From Lentisphaeria bacterium UBA7640 (lineage in GTDB: Bacteria; Verrucomicrobiota; Lentisphaeria; Victivallales; Victivallaceae), in the NCBI GenBank assembly GCA_002483765.1, contig DLIO01000133.1, forward strand, positions 1 through 8,277: a stretch of DNA of 8,277 nucleotides, in the 5' to 3' direction. Every line of letters starts with the position of its first letter. Position 1 is the first letter of the stretch. The notes under the pieces are model-generated. The model saw only the letters and a list, made by a program, of their open reading frames with translations. It did not search any database and was not told the origin of the DNA. Shown piece by piece: positions 1 to 6,857 of this stretch. The position numbers were made by a program, and so were the translations under genes.

Positions 1-23
1 TGCGTTTACTTTTTCAATTGACC
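1..23. repeat. Left copy of a terminal inverted repeat
   Basis: The reverse complement of this stretch begins GGTCAATTGAAAAA, then one G, one variable base, and AAACGCA. It matches 8191-8214 with one mismatch and one A-tract length difference (five versus six A), that is 22 of 24 aligned columns. Read on the + strand, bases 1-16 also match the direct-repeat unit at 8261-8276 at 13 of 16 positions. It lies just downstream of the end of the decayed gene at 43-450. Its function is unknown. The match is seen directly and is far beyond chance for a window this size. Confidence 0.75.
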
Positions 24-42
24 ATCGGTTAAAGAATCAATT

Positions 43-450
43 TTATAAGTTGCGTATACCTTGTTTGGTCTGTTTTAGCTCTGTTTTGCGTTCGAAGGAA
101 CTCTTTTCCTGAATATTTGAATGGATATCGACGCTTGGTGCAAAATCCTGCATTGTCGCCTGAACTATGGCTTCAGGGTTTTTTGCTTCGTTCAAAGTTT
201 CGATAGCATTGACCGCGGCAGAATCTTCCGTATTATCGGATGGCAGAATAACCATTTGTTTCGGCTTCGAAGGCGTAAAATCACTAATATCGATAGAAAT
301 TCCAAGCGGAGGATTGACTGTTTGTGGTGGATTTTATTTCAAAACAAAAAACAGTCCAAGCACGATAATATTTACGGCAAGAAGGACGATAATTTACTAC
401 GGAATTCATAGAGAAAACCAACTCTTAAAAGCCTGTAAAATATTTTTCAT
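43..450 (-). pseudogene. Decayed gene for a small single-pass membrane protein, four in-frame stops
   Basis: One frame runs from an ATG at 450-448 to a TAA at 45-43 (135 codons), broken by TGA (408-406), TAG (399-397), TAA (396-394) and TAA (336-334), with no frameshift. Read through these stops, the product is a short amphipathic start (MKNILQAFKSWFSL), a transmembrane segment at about residues 20-38 (IIVLLAVNIIVLGLFFVLK), a proline-rich stretch (NPPQTVNPPLG) and a hydrophilic tail of about 85 residues. This order is that of a type II membrane-anchored protein. A weak AAGAG lies 5 bases before the ATG. It follows the secreted-protein gene by 67 bases and may once have been the fourth gene of the sigma operon. 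The tail alone could start at the ATG at 255-253, but no good ribosome site precedes it. I do not recognise the family. Frame retention suggests recent decay; recoding is a remote alternative. Confidence 0.6.
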
Positions 451-517
451 TAATACTCTTCATGGTTCTGACAACATAGTTGGAGACGTTAATAGAAGCC
501 AGTCAAAGCAAAACGTT

Positions 518-1066
518 TTACTGGACTTTAGTTAGCTTATCGACACTTTTTTGGATTATTTCATCCGAATTCTTACTGCGCGCTTCATAGCGTTCACGCT
601 CAGTTTGAAGTCGGCGCTCCAAGAAAACTAGTTGTCTTTTGCGTTCACGCAAATTGGTTTCAAAATCTTCCGTAACCATTTTTTTGATTTCAGCATGAAG
701 TTTTTCTTTGTCTTCTTTATCGCTTGTCTGGCGATATTTTCCGATTAAGTCGTTCAGATATTTTACTCGAGCTTCCCGTTGATTATTATACTTTTCAAGT
801 TTTTCCGCCATCATCTTCTTTGCTTCTTGAGGATTGGAACGGCGAAGTTCACGCAATTCTTGGCGTTCTTCATCAGTTAGTGAAGCAAAGAAATCCTGGA
901 TTGCCGTTTGGTTACTCCGTGACATGCGGCCGCCACGATCTTCTTTGTTTTGTTGTCTCTTTTTGGAATCTGTAGTTTTCGTTTTGGCAACGTGTTCGCC
1001 TATTTTTTGAGCCGAAAGGGCAGGGGATAACCCAATTGCCAACAATATTAGTATGATTTGTTTCAT
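518..1066 (-). CDS. Small secreted, highly charged helical (coiled-coil) protein
   Basis: The 182-residue protein begins with a clear signal peptide (MKQIILILLAIGLSPALSA, cleavage probably near residue 19). A basic, Ser/Gln-rich linker follows to about residue 55, then a long Lys/Arg/Glu-rich helical region with heptad-like character to the end. The motif LTDEERQELRELR at 63-75 resembles the LTxxQ-type helix of Spy/CpxP/ZraP periplasmic proteins, but I cannot show homology. No cysteines occur after the signal peptide. Its ATG overlaps the stop of the anti-sigma gene as ATGA, with GAGG 7 bases upstream inside that gene. Being third in a sigma/anti-sigma operon, it is probably a periplasmic stress effector, chaperone or sensor. 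That role is inference from context; the reading frame and export signal are seen directly. Confidence 0.85.
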   Translation of the reverse strand: MKQIILILLAIGLSPALSAQKIGEHVAKTKTTDSKKRQQNKEDRGGRMSRSNQTAIQDFFASLTDEERQELRELRRSNPQEAKKMMAEKLEKYNNQREARVKYLNDLIGKYRQTSDKEDKEKLHAEIKKMVTEDFETNLRERKRQLVFLERRLQTERERYEARSKNSDEIIQKSVDKLTKVQ

Positions 1067-1566
1067 AATATAACCTCATAATAATTTAAGCTATCGATAA
1101 CGGTATCAACATTTAACTCTGAATAAGTTAAGCCAGCACCGGGGCTATTAGTAATCTTGGGGGCGCGTTCTATCTCTTTTTGCAATTCCAGTAACGCGGT
1201 GTCTACAGGCTCCCAACTCCACTGGTGATTTTGCATAGAAGTCGATGGTAAGTTTTGAATTGGTTCAGTGCGATTGAAAATCACGATAAAGCCGATGCAA
1301 AGCGCTGCAGCGAAAGCAGTATAATGGAAAATATGCTTAATCATAAATGCTCGTTTTTTCAATATTGCAACTTTGCCCAAGACCGATTTCTCTAGAGCTG
1401 AAGGTATTAATACTGCCTCTGGCTTTACTTCACGCAGGCTCGTCCAGCTGTCACGCAGAGATTTACATTCTTTGCATGACAAACAATGTTTTTCGACGGA
1501 TTGACTGAAAGCTTCGTCTTCATTCAAGATCATTGAAACAATTTCTTTACAACTTTCTTTATTCAT
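1063..1566 (-). CDS. Membrane-anchored zinc-finger anti-sigma factor
   Basis: The 167-residue protein carries a ZAS-type motif H27-x3-C31-x2-C34 (HCLSCKEC) in its cytoplasmic N-terminal domain, one transmembrane helix at about residues 82-97 (YTAFAAALCIGFIVIF), and a periplasmic tail of about 70 residues ending in YYEVIL. This is the usual layout of anti-sigma factors that hold an ECF sigma factor inactive until a signal reaches the periplasmic part. The frame is open further upstream, but I chose the ATG at 1566 because AAGGAGG lies 9 bases before it and it overlaps the sigma stop as ATGA. The upstream alternative would add 28 residues without a comparable site. It immediately follows its presumed partner sigma gene, which supports the call. 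The signal sensed is unknown. Confidence 0.85.
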   Translation of the reverse strand: MNKESCKEIVSMILNEDEAFSQSVEKHCLSCKECKSLRDSWTSLREVKPEAVLIPSALEKSVLGKVAILKKRAFMIKHIFHYTAFAAALCIGFIVIFNRTEPIQNLPSTSMQNHQWSWEPVDTALLELQKEIERAPKITNSPGAGLTYSELNVDTVIDSLNYYEVIL

Positions 1567-2126
1567 AGAGAAAAACCTCCTTGTGATAATATCTCTTTTA
1601 ATTTTTTGAGTGCATATTGCATCCTCGCCAACGCCGTATTTACTGGACATTTTTGAATAACCGCAATCTCCTTAAAACTTAAACGTCGTTGGCGAAGCAG
1701 AAAGACCTCACGCTGTTCTGGGGATAGCTCCTTCAGAGCGGCTCCAACAGCAACAGCAATTTCACGATTCATTATTTGAGCAGTGGGACTATCTTTGCTT
1801 AAAGGCGTTCTACGTTCATCCAACAGATCTATTTCAAGATGCTCTGAACGCCGTTTGCGGCTGCGAAAATAATCGATCGCCAAATTATGGCCAATGCGAA
1901 ACAACCACGCCTGAAAGCGATTTGTTTCAGAATAATAGATCGGTAATTTTTGCATAACTTTAATCCAAGTTTTTTGAAAAACGTCATCAACATCAGATTT
2001 AGATTCAGGTATCATTTTCATCAAGTAGTAATAGAGTTGATTTTTATAGCGGTCAAACAGTACTTCAAAATCAGAGTCTGATCCTGCTAAATAGCTTTTT
2101 ATCAAATCATTATCGGATCGTTCCAT
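1563..2126 (-). CDS. ECF-family RNA polymerase sigma-70 factor
   Basis: The 187-residue protein has the two-domain ECF layout. Region 2 is at about residues 21-93, including the core-binding DVDDVFQKTWIKVMQKLP at 45-62 and the -10-reading helix FQAWLFRIGHNLAIDYFRSRKRR ending at 93. A short acidic linker follows, then region 4 at 134-180 beginning LSPEQREVFLLR, with a helix-turn-helix at about 150-175. No region 1 or 3 is present. The start ATG has AGAGGA about 3 bases upstream. It is the first gene of the coupled operon, and a perfect TATAAT at 2170-2165 lies 38 bases before it. It probably directs its own operon and envelope-stress genes, but autoregulation is inference: the -35 and -10 elements do not fit a standard ECF promoter cleanly. 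Confidence 0.93.
   Translation of the reverse strand: MERSDNDLIKSYLAGSDSDFEVLFDRYKNQLYYYLMKMIPESKSDVDDVFQKTWIKVMQKLPIYYSETNRFQAWLFRIGHNLAIDYFRSRKRRSEHLEIDLLDERRTPLSKDSPTAQIMNREIAVAVGAALKELSPEQREVFLLRQRRLSFKEIAVIQKCPVNTALARMQYALKKLKEILSQGGFSL
1576..1582 (-). promoter_or_regulatory. Strong Shine-Dalgarno for the anti-sigma gene, inside the sigma gene
   Basis: On the minus strand the sequence is AAGGAGG, 9 bases before the ATG at 1566. It lies in the last codons of the sigma gene and decides the anti-sigma start against a longer open frame. Together with the ATGA overlap it indicates coupled, near-stoichiometric synthesis of sigma and anti-sigma. Confidence 0.85.
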
Positions 2127-2164
2127 TTGTCCTCTAAATTTATTTAAAAGTCATCTTTACAGAG

Positions 2165-2198
2165 ATTATAACGTTGAACATATTGAAATATTGTTCAA
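2165..2198 (-). promoter_or_regulatory. Candidate promoter and dyad operator upstream of the sigma gene
   Basis: On the minus strand a perfect -10 hexamer TATAAT lies at 2170-2165. Upstream is a 7-base inverted repeat TTGAACA / TGTTCAA (2198-2192 and 2180-2174) with an 11-base spacer. The outer half-site TTGAAC resembles a -35 hexamer but is 22 bases from TATAAT, so a regulator may be needed. The right arm overlaps the last codons of mutT. A 7-base repeat of this kind is expected by chance several times in an AT-rich window, so only its placement over the promoter argues for function. Confidence 0.35.
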
Positions 2199-2587
2199 AG
2201 CCCGAGAAATAAAGCCACATCTTCATCGGCAGGTAGGAAATTAATCCTGTGTAAAATGCCTCGACGCAACCATTGGAGCTGTTGATTTTCGCGCGGCATC
2301 GGCGCCGAACTATTCGAAGCCATCATACAACGGATAAAATGAAGGCAAACGGTACGTTCAGGATATTCGTATTTAGTGAAATATATTTGATCAAAGGTGT
2401 TAACTGAAATACCAAGCTCTTCATCTAATTCGCGGACTAGACATTGGGCTGGGGTTTCTCCGTATTCGATTTTTCCGCCAGGAAACTCCCATAATCCAGC
2501 ATATTCGCGTCCTAGTGGTCGCGACGTGATCAATATTTCATCGCCGTCAAAAATCACAGCGGCACCAACTTCAATAGTATTTTTCAT
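2195..2587 (-). CDS. mutT: MutT-type Nudix hydrolase
   Basis: The 130-residue protein, a typical size for MutT, has a complete Nudix box from G38 to I60: G-x5-E44-x7-R52-E53-L-x-E56-E57-x-G59-I60. These residues bind the metal and carry out the pyrophosphohydrolase reaction. The N-terminal strand (EVGAAVIFDGDEILITSRP) and the segment GLWEFPGGKIEYGE are characteristic of 8-oxo-dGTP diphosphatases, which remove oxidised guanine nucleotides from the pool. Other Nudix substrates cannot be excluded from sequence alone. AAGG lies 7 bases before the ATG. The gene ends 68 bases before the sigma gene on the same strand, so it may share some read-through but is probably a separate unit. It is divergent from the LplT-Aas gene. 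Confidence 0.88.
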   Translation of the reverse strand: MKNTIEVGAAVIFDGDEILITSRPLGREYAGLWEFPGGKIEYGETPAQCLVRELDEELGISVNTFDQIYFTKYEYPERTVCLHFIRCMMASNSSAPMPRENQQLQWLRRGILHRINFLPADEDVALFLGL

Positions 2588-2825
2588 CCTGAACCTTAAA
2601 TTAAACAGTTGTTACTTTCATGCTTTACAAATATCACAGCTTTGATCACCCTTCAAGCCTTGATTGCAATTGTGGTGCCTAGAAATAAATATTTATCTTT
2701 TAGGTTTACAAAGCAGCAAAAATGTAGTATTTTTATTGAGGCACCGTTAAATAATGAAGTTTACAAGATGAAAATCCTAATAATACGGGCTGTTAATTTA
2801 TATAATTGATTTATAAGGGAAATTA
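2588..2825. other. Divergent intergenic region
   Basis: These 238 bases separate two divergent units and must hold both promoters. A 12-base AT palindrome ATAAATATTTAT sits at 2685-2696. No gene is supported: the open frame on the + strand (2609-2809) has no good ribosome site and no recognisable protein character. A weak leftward pair for mutT, TTGAAG then 17 bases then TATTTG, can be drawn around 2634-2662. Confidence 0.6.
2801..2820 (+). promoter_or_regulatory. Candidate -10 element and ribosome site of the LplT-Aas gene
   Basis: A perfect TATAAT at 2801-2806 lies 19 bases before the start codon, and AAGGGA at 2815-2820 lies 5 bases before the ATG at 2826. The ribosome site is convincing and fixes the start. 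The -10 is less sure because no -35 match occurs 16-18 bases upstream and the leader would be only about a dozen bases. Confidence 0.4.
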
Positions 2826-5800
2826 ATGAGTTTTAAATTATTTGCTAGACGACGCTTTATGCCGCTGTTTGTCACCCAGTTCTTTGGAGCATTCAACGAC
2901 AATTGTCTTAAAAATGCAATGCTAATACTGATCACCTATAGTTTGGCCGTTCAACCGGGAGAATCGGGTGCGATGTCGCAAATAGCCGCTGCTGTATTCA
3001 TTGTTCCGTATTTTTTATTTTCAGCACTTGCCGGACAATTGGCGGATAAGTATGACCGCGCTAAGTTGGTACGACTAGTGAAGATATGGGAAGTTATTTT
3101 AATGGTGTTGGCAATACCGATTCTTCTGTCGGGAAATTTCATTCTTTTGTTAGTTTTGTTGTTTTTGATGGGTACCCAATCAACATTTTTTGCGCCGATG
3201 AAGTATTCATTGCTACCTCAGCAATTGCACGAAGATGAGTTGGTGGCTGGTAATGCCTTCATCCAAGCGGGAACGCAATTCGCGATTCTTGCCGGAATCG
3301 TTACCGGAGGATTATTGATCATGTCCGGTCATGGTAATATGAAGACTGGCGTACTACTGGCAATATTAGCAGTTTTGGGATATTTTGCCAGTCGTTGGAT
3401 ATTGACGGCTCCTGGGCCAGCCCCGGAACTGACGATCAAATGGAATATAATTACTGAAACTTATAAGATTATCACGCTGGTCCATAAACAAACCGTAGTT
3501 TGGCGCTGTATTCTCGGCATTTCATGCTTTTGGCTGGTAGGCGCAGTCTATCTCGGACAATTGCCATCATTTTGCAAAGAAGTTCTAAATGCGGACAACA
3601 CAGTAGTTACATTTTTTATAATGACTTTTTCGATTGGTATTGCGACTGGCTCGTTATTGTGCAATAAACTAATGCGCGGAGTGATCGAAACTACCTATAT
3701 TCCTGCTGGAGCTTTGGGGATGGCAGTTTTCACTCTCGCATTATTTTTAACAGCTTATAATTTCTCTGCGGCTGAAGGGGCAGCGCGAGGAATTAAAAGT
3801 TTTATTTATGACTGGCAGTTCTGGAAGCTGACGGTTGACATGCTTTTAATTGCAATTTTTGGTGGGATCTTTACCGTGCCGCTTAACGCTATGATTCAAA
3901 GTATTGGCGACAAGCATGAAATGGCGCGAATCATTGCAACTAATAGTATTATGAATGCATTATTCATGGCTGGCGGCGCATTTTTAGTGGCAGCAGCAAG
4001 TTGGATTTTTAAAATTTCGGCGTCGATGGTTTTCCTCTGGATTGCAATATTCAACTTCATTGTCGCAATTTATGTGTGTAGCCTGTTGCCTGATCATTTA
4101 TTGCGCGGGATATTCCGTTTTGTTTTGACTATACTTTTTAGGGTCAAGGTAGAAGGACTCGAAAACTTTAGCAAGGCTGGTTCGCGTGTTATGGTAATTG
4201 CCAACCACACGTCACTTCTCGACGGCATATTAATTGCGGCGTTTATGCCTGAAAAGCTAACTTTCGCTATCAATACTGAGATCACGAAAAAATGGTGGAT
4301 GAAACCAATTTTATTAGTAATTAATGCCTATCCGATCGATCCCGCCAATCCCCTAGGGACTCGTTCGTTGATCAATGAACTCAAACGCGATACCAAAATC
4401 ATGATCTTTCCGGAAGGGCGTATCAGCGTAACTGGTTCTCTGATGAAAATCTATGAAGGAGCCGGCATGATTGCAGATAAGTCTAAAGCGATGATTTTAC
4501 CAATACGTATCGAAGGAACGCAATATTCAATTTTTTCTTACATGCGCAATAAAGTGCGGACTCAATGGTTTCCGCAGATTACTTTGACAGTGATGCCATC
4601 ACGCCGTTTTGAATTGCCGAATAGCTACACTGGTCGCAAACGCCGTTGTAAGGTTTCCGACCGCATTTATGACGTTATGGCAGAGATGTTGTTTGCTAGC
4701 ACTAAAATCGATAAACATATTTTTCGTGGTGTTTTAGACGCCGCCAAAATTAATGGCGGAAGCTTTTTAATTGCCGAGGATGCTGAACGTAAACCGCTCT
4801 CAATGCGTAAATTAATAAATAAAAGTTATATTTTGGGGAGACTCATGAAAAAATCAGCCCCCAATGAAAAACATGTCGGGTTAATGCTTCCAACATCATT
4901 AGCGGGCGTAGTTTCATTTTATGCTTGCCAGGCTTACGATATGGCTCCGGCAATGATCAACTTCACTTCAGGCTTTCAAGCGGTATTATCGTGTTGCTGC
5001 ACCGCAGAAATAAAAGTTATTTTCACTTCACGAAAATTTATTAAATTGGCAAAACTTGAAGAGATAGCGACCGTGTTGACTGGGGCAGGGGTGCGCTTAA
5101 TTTATTTAGAAGATTTAACTGTTGGTAATTATGGAGCAAAAGCTCTAGGCTTACTTTTTGCACTGTTGCGAATCAAGCCGAGCAATAAAGCGACCGAACC
5201 TGCAGTAGTCTTATTTACTTCTGGATCAGAGGGAATGCCTAAAGCTGTGGTTTTGAGCCACCGCAACTTGCAAGCAAACCGCGCACAAATTTTAAGCCAG
5301 GTCTCATTCAACCGTAACGACCGAATATTTAATTGTTTACCAATATTTCATTCATTTGGACTGGGCGTTGGGACAGTATTGCCAATTTTGTCGGGGATCA
5401 GAACTTTTTATTATCCGTCGCCACTCCATTATCGTATTATTCCAGAATTGTGTTACGACTCCAATGCTACGATTATTTTCGGTACTGACACTTTTATGTA
5501 TGGTTACGCTAGGGCAGGGCATCCATATGATTTTTTTAATATGCGTATTGTCTTAGCGGGGGCTGAAAAGATTCGTCCCCAAAACCGTATGCTCTGGGTC
5601 GAAAAATTCGGCGTTCGATTATTAAGCGGCTACGGTACCACTGAAGCATCGCCAGTTATCAGTTTAGATACGCCGATGTATAATCGTGTTGGAACGGTCG
5701 GACGGGCTGTTCCAGGATTGGAGTGCCGTCTTGAAACTGTTGCTGGAGTGCGAGAAGGTGGACGCTTGTTTATTCGTGGAGCGAACGTTATGCTGGGATA

Positions 5801-6218
5801 TTATTTACCGGAAAATCCTGGTGTCTTAGTTGAACCCCCAGACGGCTGGTATGATACCGGCGATATTGTCAGTATTGATGAAGATGGGTTTATTACCGTT
5901 ATTGGCCGTGCAAAACGTTTTGCCAAGATTGGTGGAGAAATGGTCTCATTAACTGCCGTGGAAGATTGTCTCGAAAAACTATGGCCGGACACCAAACAAG
6001 GTGTAGTCATCTCCGAACACAATACTAAAGGGGAACAATTAGTTTTGATAACAGAGCGGAAAAATCCTAAAGTGCAAGATGTCGGCACGTTTTTTCGTGC
6101 AAACGGTATCAGCGAACTCTGGATTCCCAAACAGATAATTTCATTGTCGCAAGTACCATTACTAGGTTCCGGCAAATTCGATTATATCGAAGCTAATAAG
6201 TTAGTCAACGGAAGTTGA
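2826..6218 (+). CDS. aas: Three-domain lysophospholipid flippase / acyltransferase / acyl-ACP synthetase (LplT-Aas fusion)
   Basis: This 1130-residue protein joins two functions that are separate genes in E. coli (lplT and aas). Residues 1-425 are an MFS domain of about 12 helices with motif A (GQLADKYDRAK, 70-80) and the LplT-like MGTQSTFFAPMKYSLLPQ (115-132); it would flip lysophospholipid to the inner leaflet. Residues about 435-635 are a PlsC acyltransferase with H461-x4-D466 (NHTSLLDG) and FPEGR (528-532) followed by the Aas-like TGSLMKIYEGAG. Residues about 645-1130 are an AMP-forming synthetase with FTSGSEGMPK (797-806), GYGTTEA (935-941), YDTGD (1009-1013) and the C-terminal catalytic Lys1117 (GSGK). 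Aas loads a fatty acid onto acyl carrier protein and transfers it to 2-acyl-glycerophosphoethanolamine. All key motifs are intact. Similar full fusions are known from other bacteria. It is first in the rightward group, ahead of a strong hairpin. Confidence 0.93.
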   Translation: MSFKLFARRRFMPLFVTQFFGAFNDNCLKNAMLILITYSLAVQPGESGAMSQIAAAVFIVPYFLFSALAGQLADKYDRAKLVRLVKIWEVILMVLAIPILLSGNFILLLVLLFLMGTQSTFFAPMKYSLLPQQLHEDELVAGNAFIQAGTQFAILAGIVTGGLLIMSGHGNMKTGVLLAILAVLGYFASRWILTAPGPAPELTIKWNIITETYKIITLVHKQTVVWRCILGISCFWLVGAVYLGQLPSFCKEVLNADNTVVTFFIMTFSIGIATGSLLCNKLMRGVIETTYIPAGALGMAVFTLALFLTAYNFSAAEGAARGIKSFIYDWQFWKLTVDMLLIAIFGGIFTVPLNAMIQSIGDKHEMARIIATNSIMNALFMAGGAFLVAAASWIFKISASMVFLWIAIFNFIVAIYVCSLLPDHLLRGIFRFVLTILFRVKVEGLENFSKAGSRVMVIANHTSLLDGILIAAFMPEKLTFAINTEITKKWWMKPILLVINAYPIDPANPLGTRSLINELKRDTKIMIFPEGRISVTGSLMKIYEGAGMIADKSKAMILPIRIEGTQYSIFSYMRNKVRTQWFPQITLTVMPSRRFELPNSYTGRKRRCKVSDRIYDVMAEMLFASTKIDKHIFRGVLDAAKINGGSFLIAEDAERKPLSMRKLINKSYILGRLMKKSAPNEKHVGLMLPTSLAGVVSFYACQAYDMAPAMINFTSGFQAVLSCCCTAEIKVIFTSRKFIKLAKLEEIATVLTGAGVRLIYLEDLTVGNYGAKALGLLFALLRIKPSNKATEPAVVLFTSGSEGMPKAVVLSHRNLQANRAQILSQVSFNRNDRIFNCLPIFHSFGLGVGTVLPILSGIRTFYYPSPLHYRIIPELCYDSNATIIFGTDTFMYGYARAGHPYDFFNMRIVLAGAEKIRPQNRMLWVEKFGVRLLSGYGTTEASPVISLDTPMYNRVGTVGRAVPGLECRLETVAGVREGGRLFIRGANVMLGYYLPENPGVLVEPPDGWYDTGDIVSIDEDGFITVIGRAKRFAKIGGEMVSLTAVEDCLEKLWPDTKQGVVISEHNTKGEQLVLITERKNPKVQDVGTFFRANGISELWIPKQIISLSQVPLLGSGKFDYIEANKLVNGS

Positions 6219-6222
6219 ATTA

Positions 6223-6259
6223 TAAAATACGCGCGCGCATAATGCGCGCGCGTATTTTA
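6223..6259. terminator. Perfect 18-bp inverted repeat with alternating CG core
   Basis: The left arm 6223-6240 (TAAAATACGCGCGCGCAT) and the right arm 6242-6259 are exact reverse complements around a single central A. In RNA this is a very stable hairpin with a small AU loop. It starts 5 bases after the LplT-Aas stop and ends 5 bases before the LOG ribosome site. Its right arm ends in TATTTTA with no separate T-run after it, so it is a poor classical terminator on either strand. It may instead protect the upstream mRNA end, attenuate read-through into LOG, or act at the DNA level, since alternating CG can adopt Z-form. Confidence 0.7.
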
Positions 6260-6263
6260 AAAC

Positions 6264-6278
6264 AGGAGTTATGATGTG
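6264..6278 (+). promoter_or_regulatory. Ribosome site and GTG start of the LOG gene
   Basis: AGGAG at 6264-6268 is followed after 7 bases by GTG (6276-6278), the only start that fits the LOG frame. Two ATG codons (6271 and 6274) sit between them in another frame and stop at once (ATG ATG TGT TAA, 6271-6282). The ATG at 6274 is 5 bases from the same AGGAG and overlaps the GTG start, so it may compete for initiation. Confidence 0.7.
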
Positions 6279-6857
6279 TTAAAGATTAAAAATATTTGTG
6301 TTTACTGCGGAACCTGCACCGGTAATGGACCAGTTTACGCTAAAACCGCAATTGCGCTTGGAGAGTTGCTAGCTGCGCGTAAAATCGGCTTAATTTATGG
6401 CGGAAGTTACGCTGGCACTATGCGAATTCTTGCCGATACGGTTTTAAGCGCTGGTGGACAGGTTTGTGGTATTATTCCAAAGAGTTTTGGCGCTGAAGCT
6501 GTTCATCCCAAACTGACTGAATTGGTTGAGACAAATTCCATCCACGAGCGGAAACGACTAATGATTGAACGTTCTGATGCAATTATCGCAATGCCTGGAG
6601 GATTTGGAACACTCGATGAAATAATGGAAGCATTGGCATGGCGTCAACTGAATATCCATCAATCGCCATGTGGCTTTCTTAACCCCAATGGCTTTTATGA
6701 CGGCTTAATCAATTTTCTTGAACACACAGTAACAGCAGGATTTCTCCGCACACAGCACTATCGAATTATTCAAACTGCTGCTAATTCTGAAGAACTTTTA
6801 ATTAAATTGGAGAATTATGAACATATCGATGACAACCGCTGGCGCCAAGATGGATGA
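6276..6857 (+). CDS. LOG-family nucleoside monophosphate phosphoribohydrolase
   Basis: The 193-residue protein has the Rossmann-like fold signatures of the LOG/TIGR00730 family: ICVYCGTCTGNGPVY near the N terminus, LIYGGSYAGTM at 39-49, HERKRLM at 90-96 and the catalytic PGGFGTLDE at 107-115 (Arg of ERK and Glu115 are expected active-site residues). Family members split AMP or cytokinin riboside monophosphate into base and ribose 5-phosphate. In bacteria this is more often nucleotide turnover than hormone synthesis. The usual GGGxxGLMG loop is altered here to GGSYAGTMR, with Ser44 for Gly and Arg50 for Gly, which could shift substrate preference. It starts at GTG behind the CG hairpin and overlaps the following HD gene by 41 bases. 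The family is confident; the substrate is not. Confidence 0.88.
   Translation: MLKIKNICVYCGTCTGNGPVYAKTAIALGELLAARKIGLIYGGSYAGTMRILADTVLSAGGQVCGIIPKSFGAEAVHPKLTELVETNSIHERKRLMIERSDAIIAMPGGFGTLDEIMEALAWRQLNIHQSPCGFLNPNGFYDGLINFLEHTVTAGFLRTQHYRIIQTAANSEELLIKLENYEHIDDNRWRQDG
6807..6812 (+). promoter_or_regulatory. Ribosome site that decides the HD-gene start
   Basis: TTGGAG lies 4 bases before the ATG at 6817. The next in-frame ATG (6850) has no such site upstream. This supports the longer product and the 41-base overlap with LOG. Confidence 0.7.

Noticed and set aside
121..535. Open frames on the + strand opposite the decayed gene
   Set aside because: They have no ribosome site and no protein-like features, while the minus frame shows a transmembrane helix and proline-rich linker. 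They look like antisense shadows.
2674..2745. 7-base inverted repeat GGTGCCT / AGGCACC with a 58-base loop
   Set aside because: A repeat of this length is expected by chance in a region of this size and no further pairing supports it.
2609..2809. 66-codon open frame on the + strand in the divergent intergenic region
   Set aside because: No ribosome site, low-complexity composition, and it covers the space where the promoters of both flanking genes must lie.
2826..6218. Possibility that the long gene is an assembly join of separate genes
   Set aside because: The frame is continuous, the domains are in the known LplT-PlsC-synthetase order, and the linkers read as normal protein.
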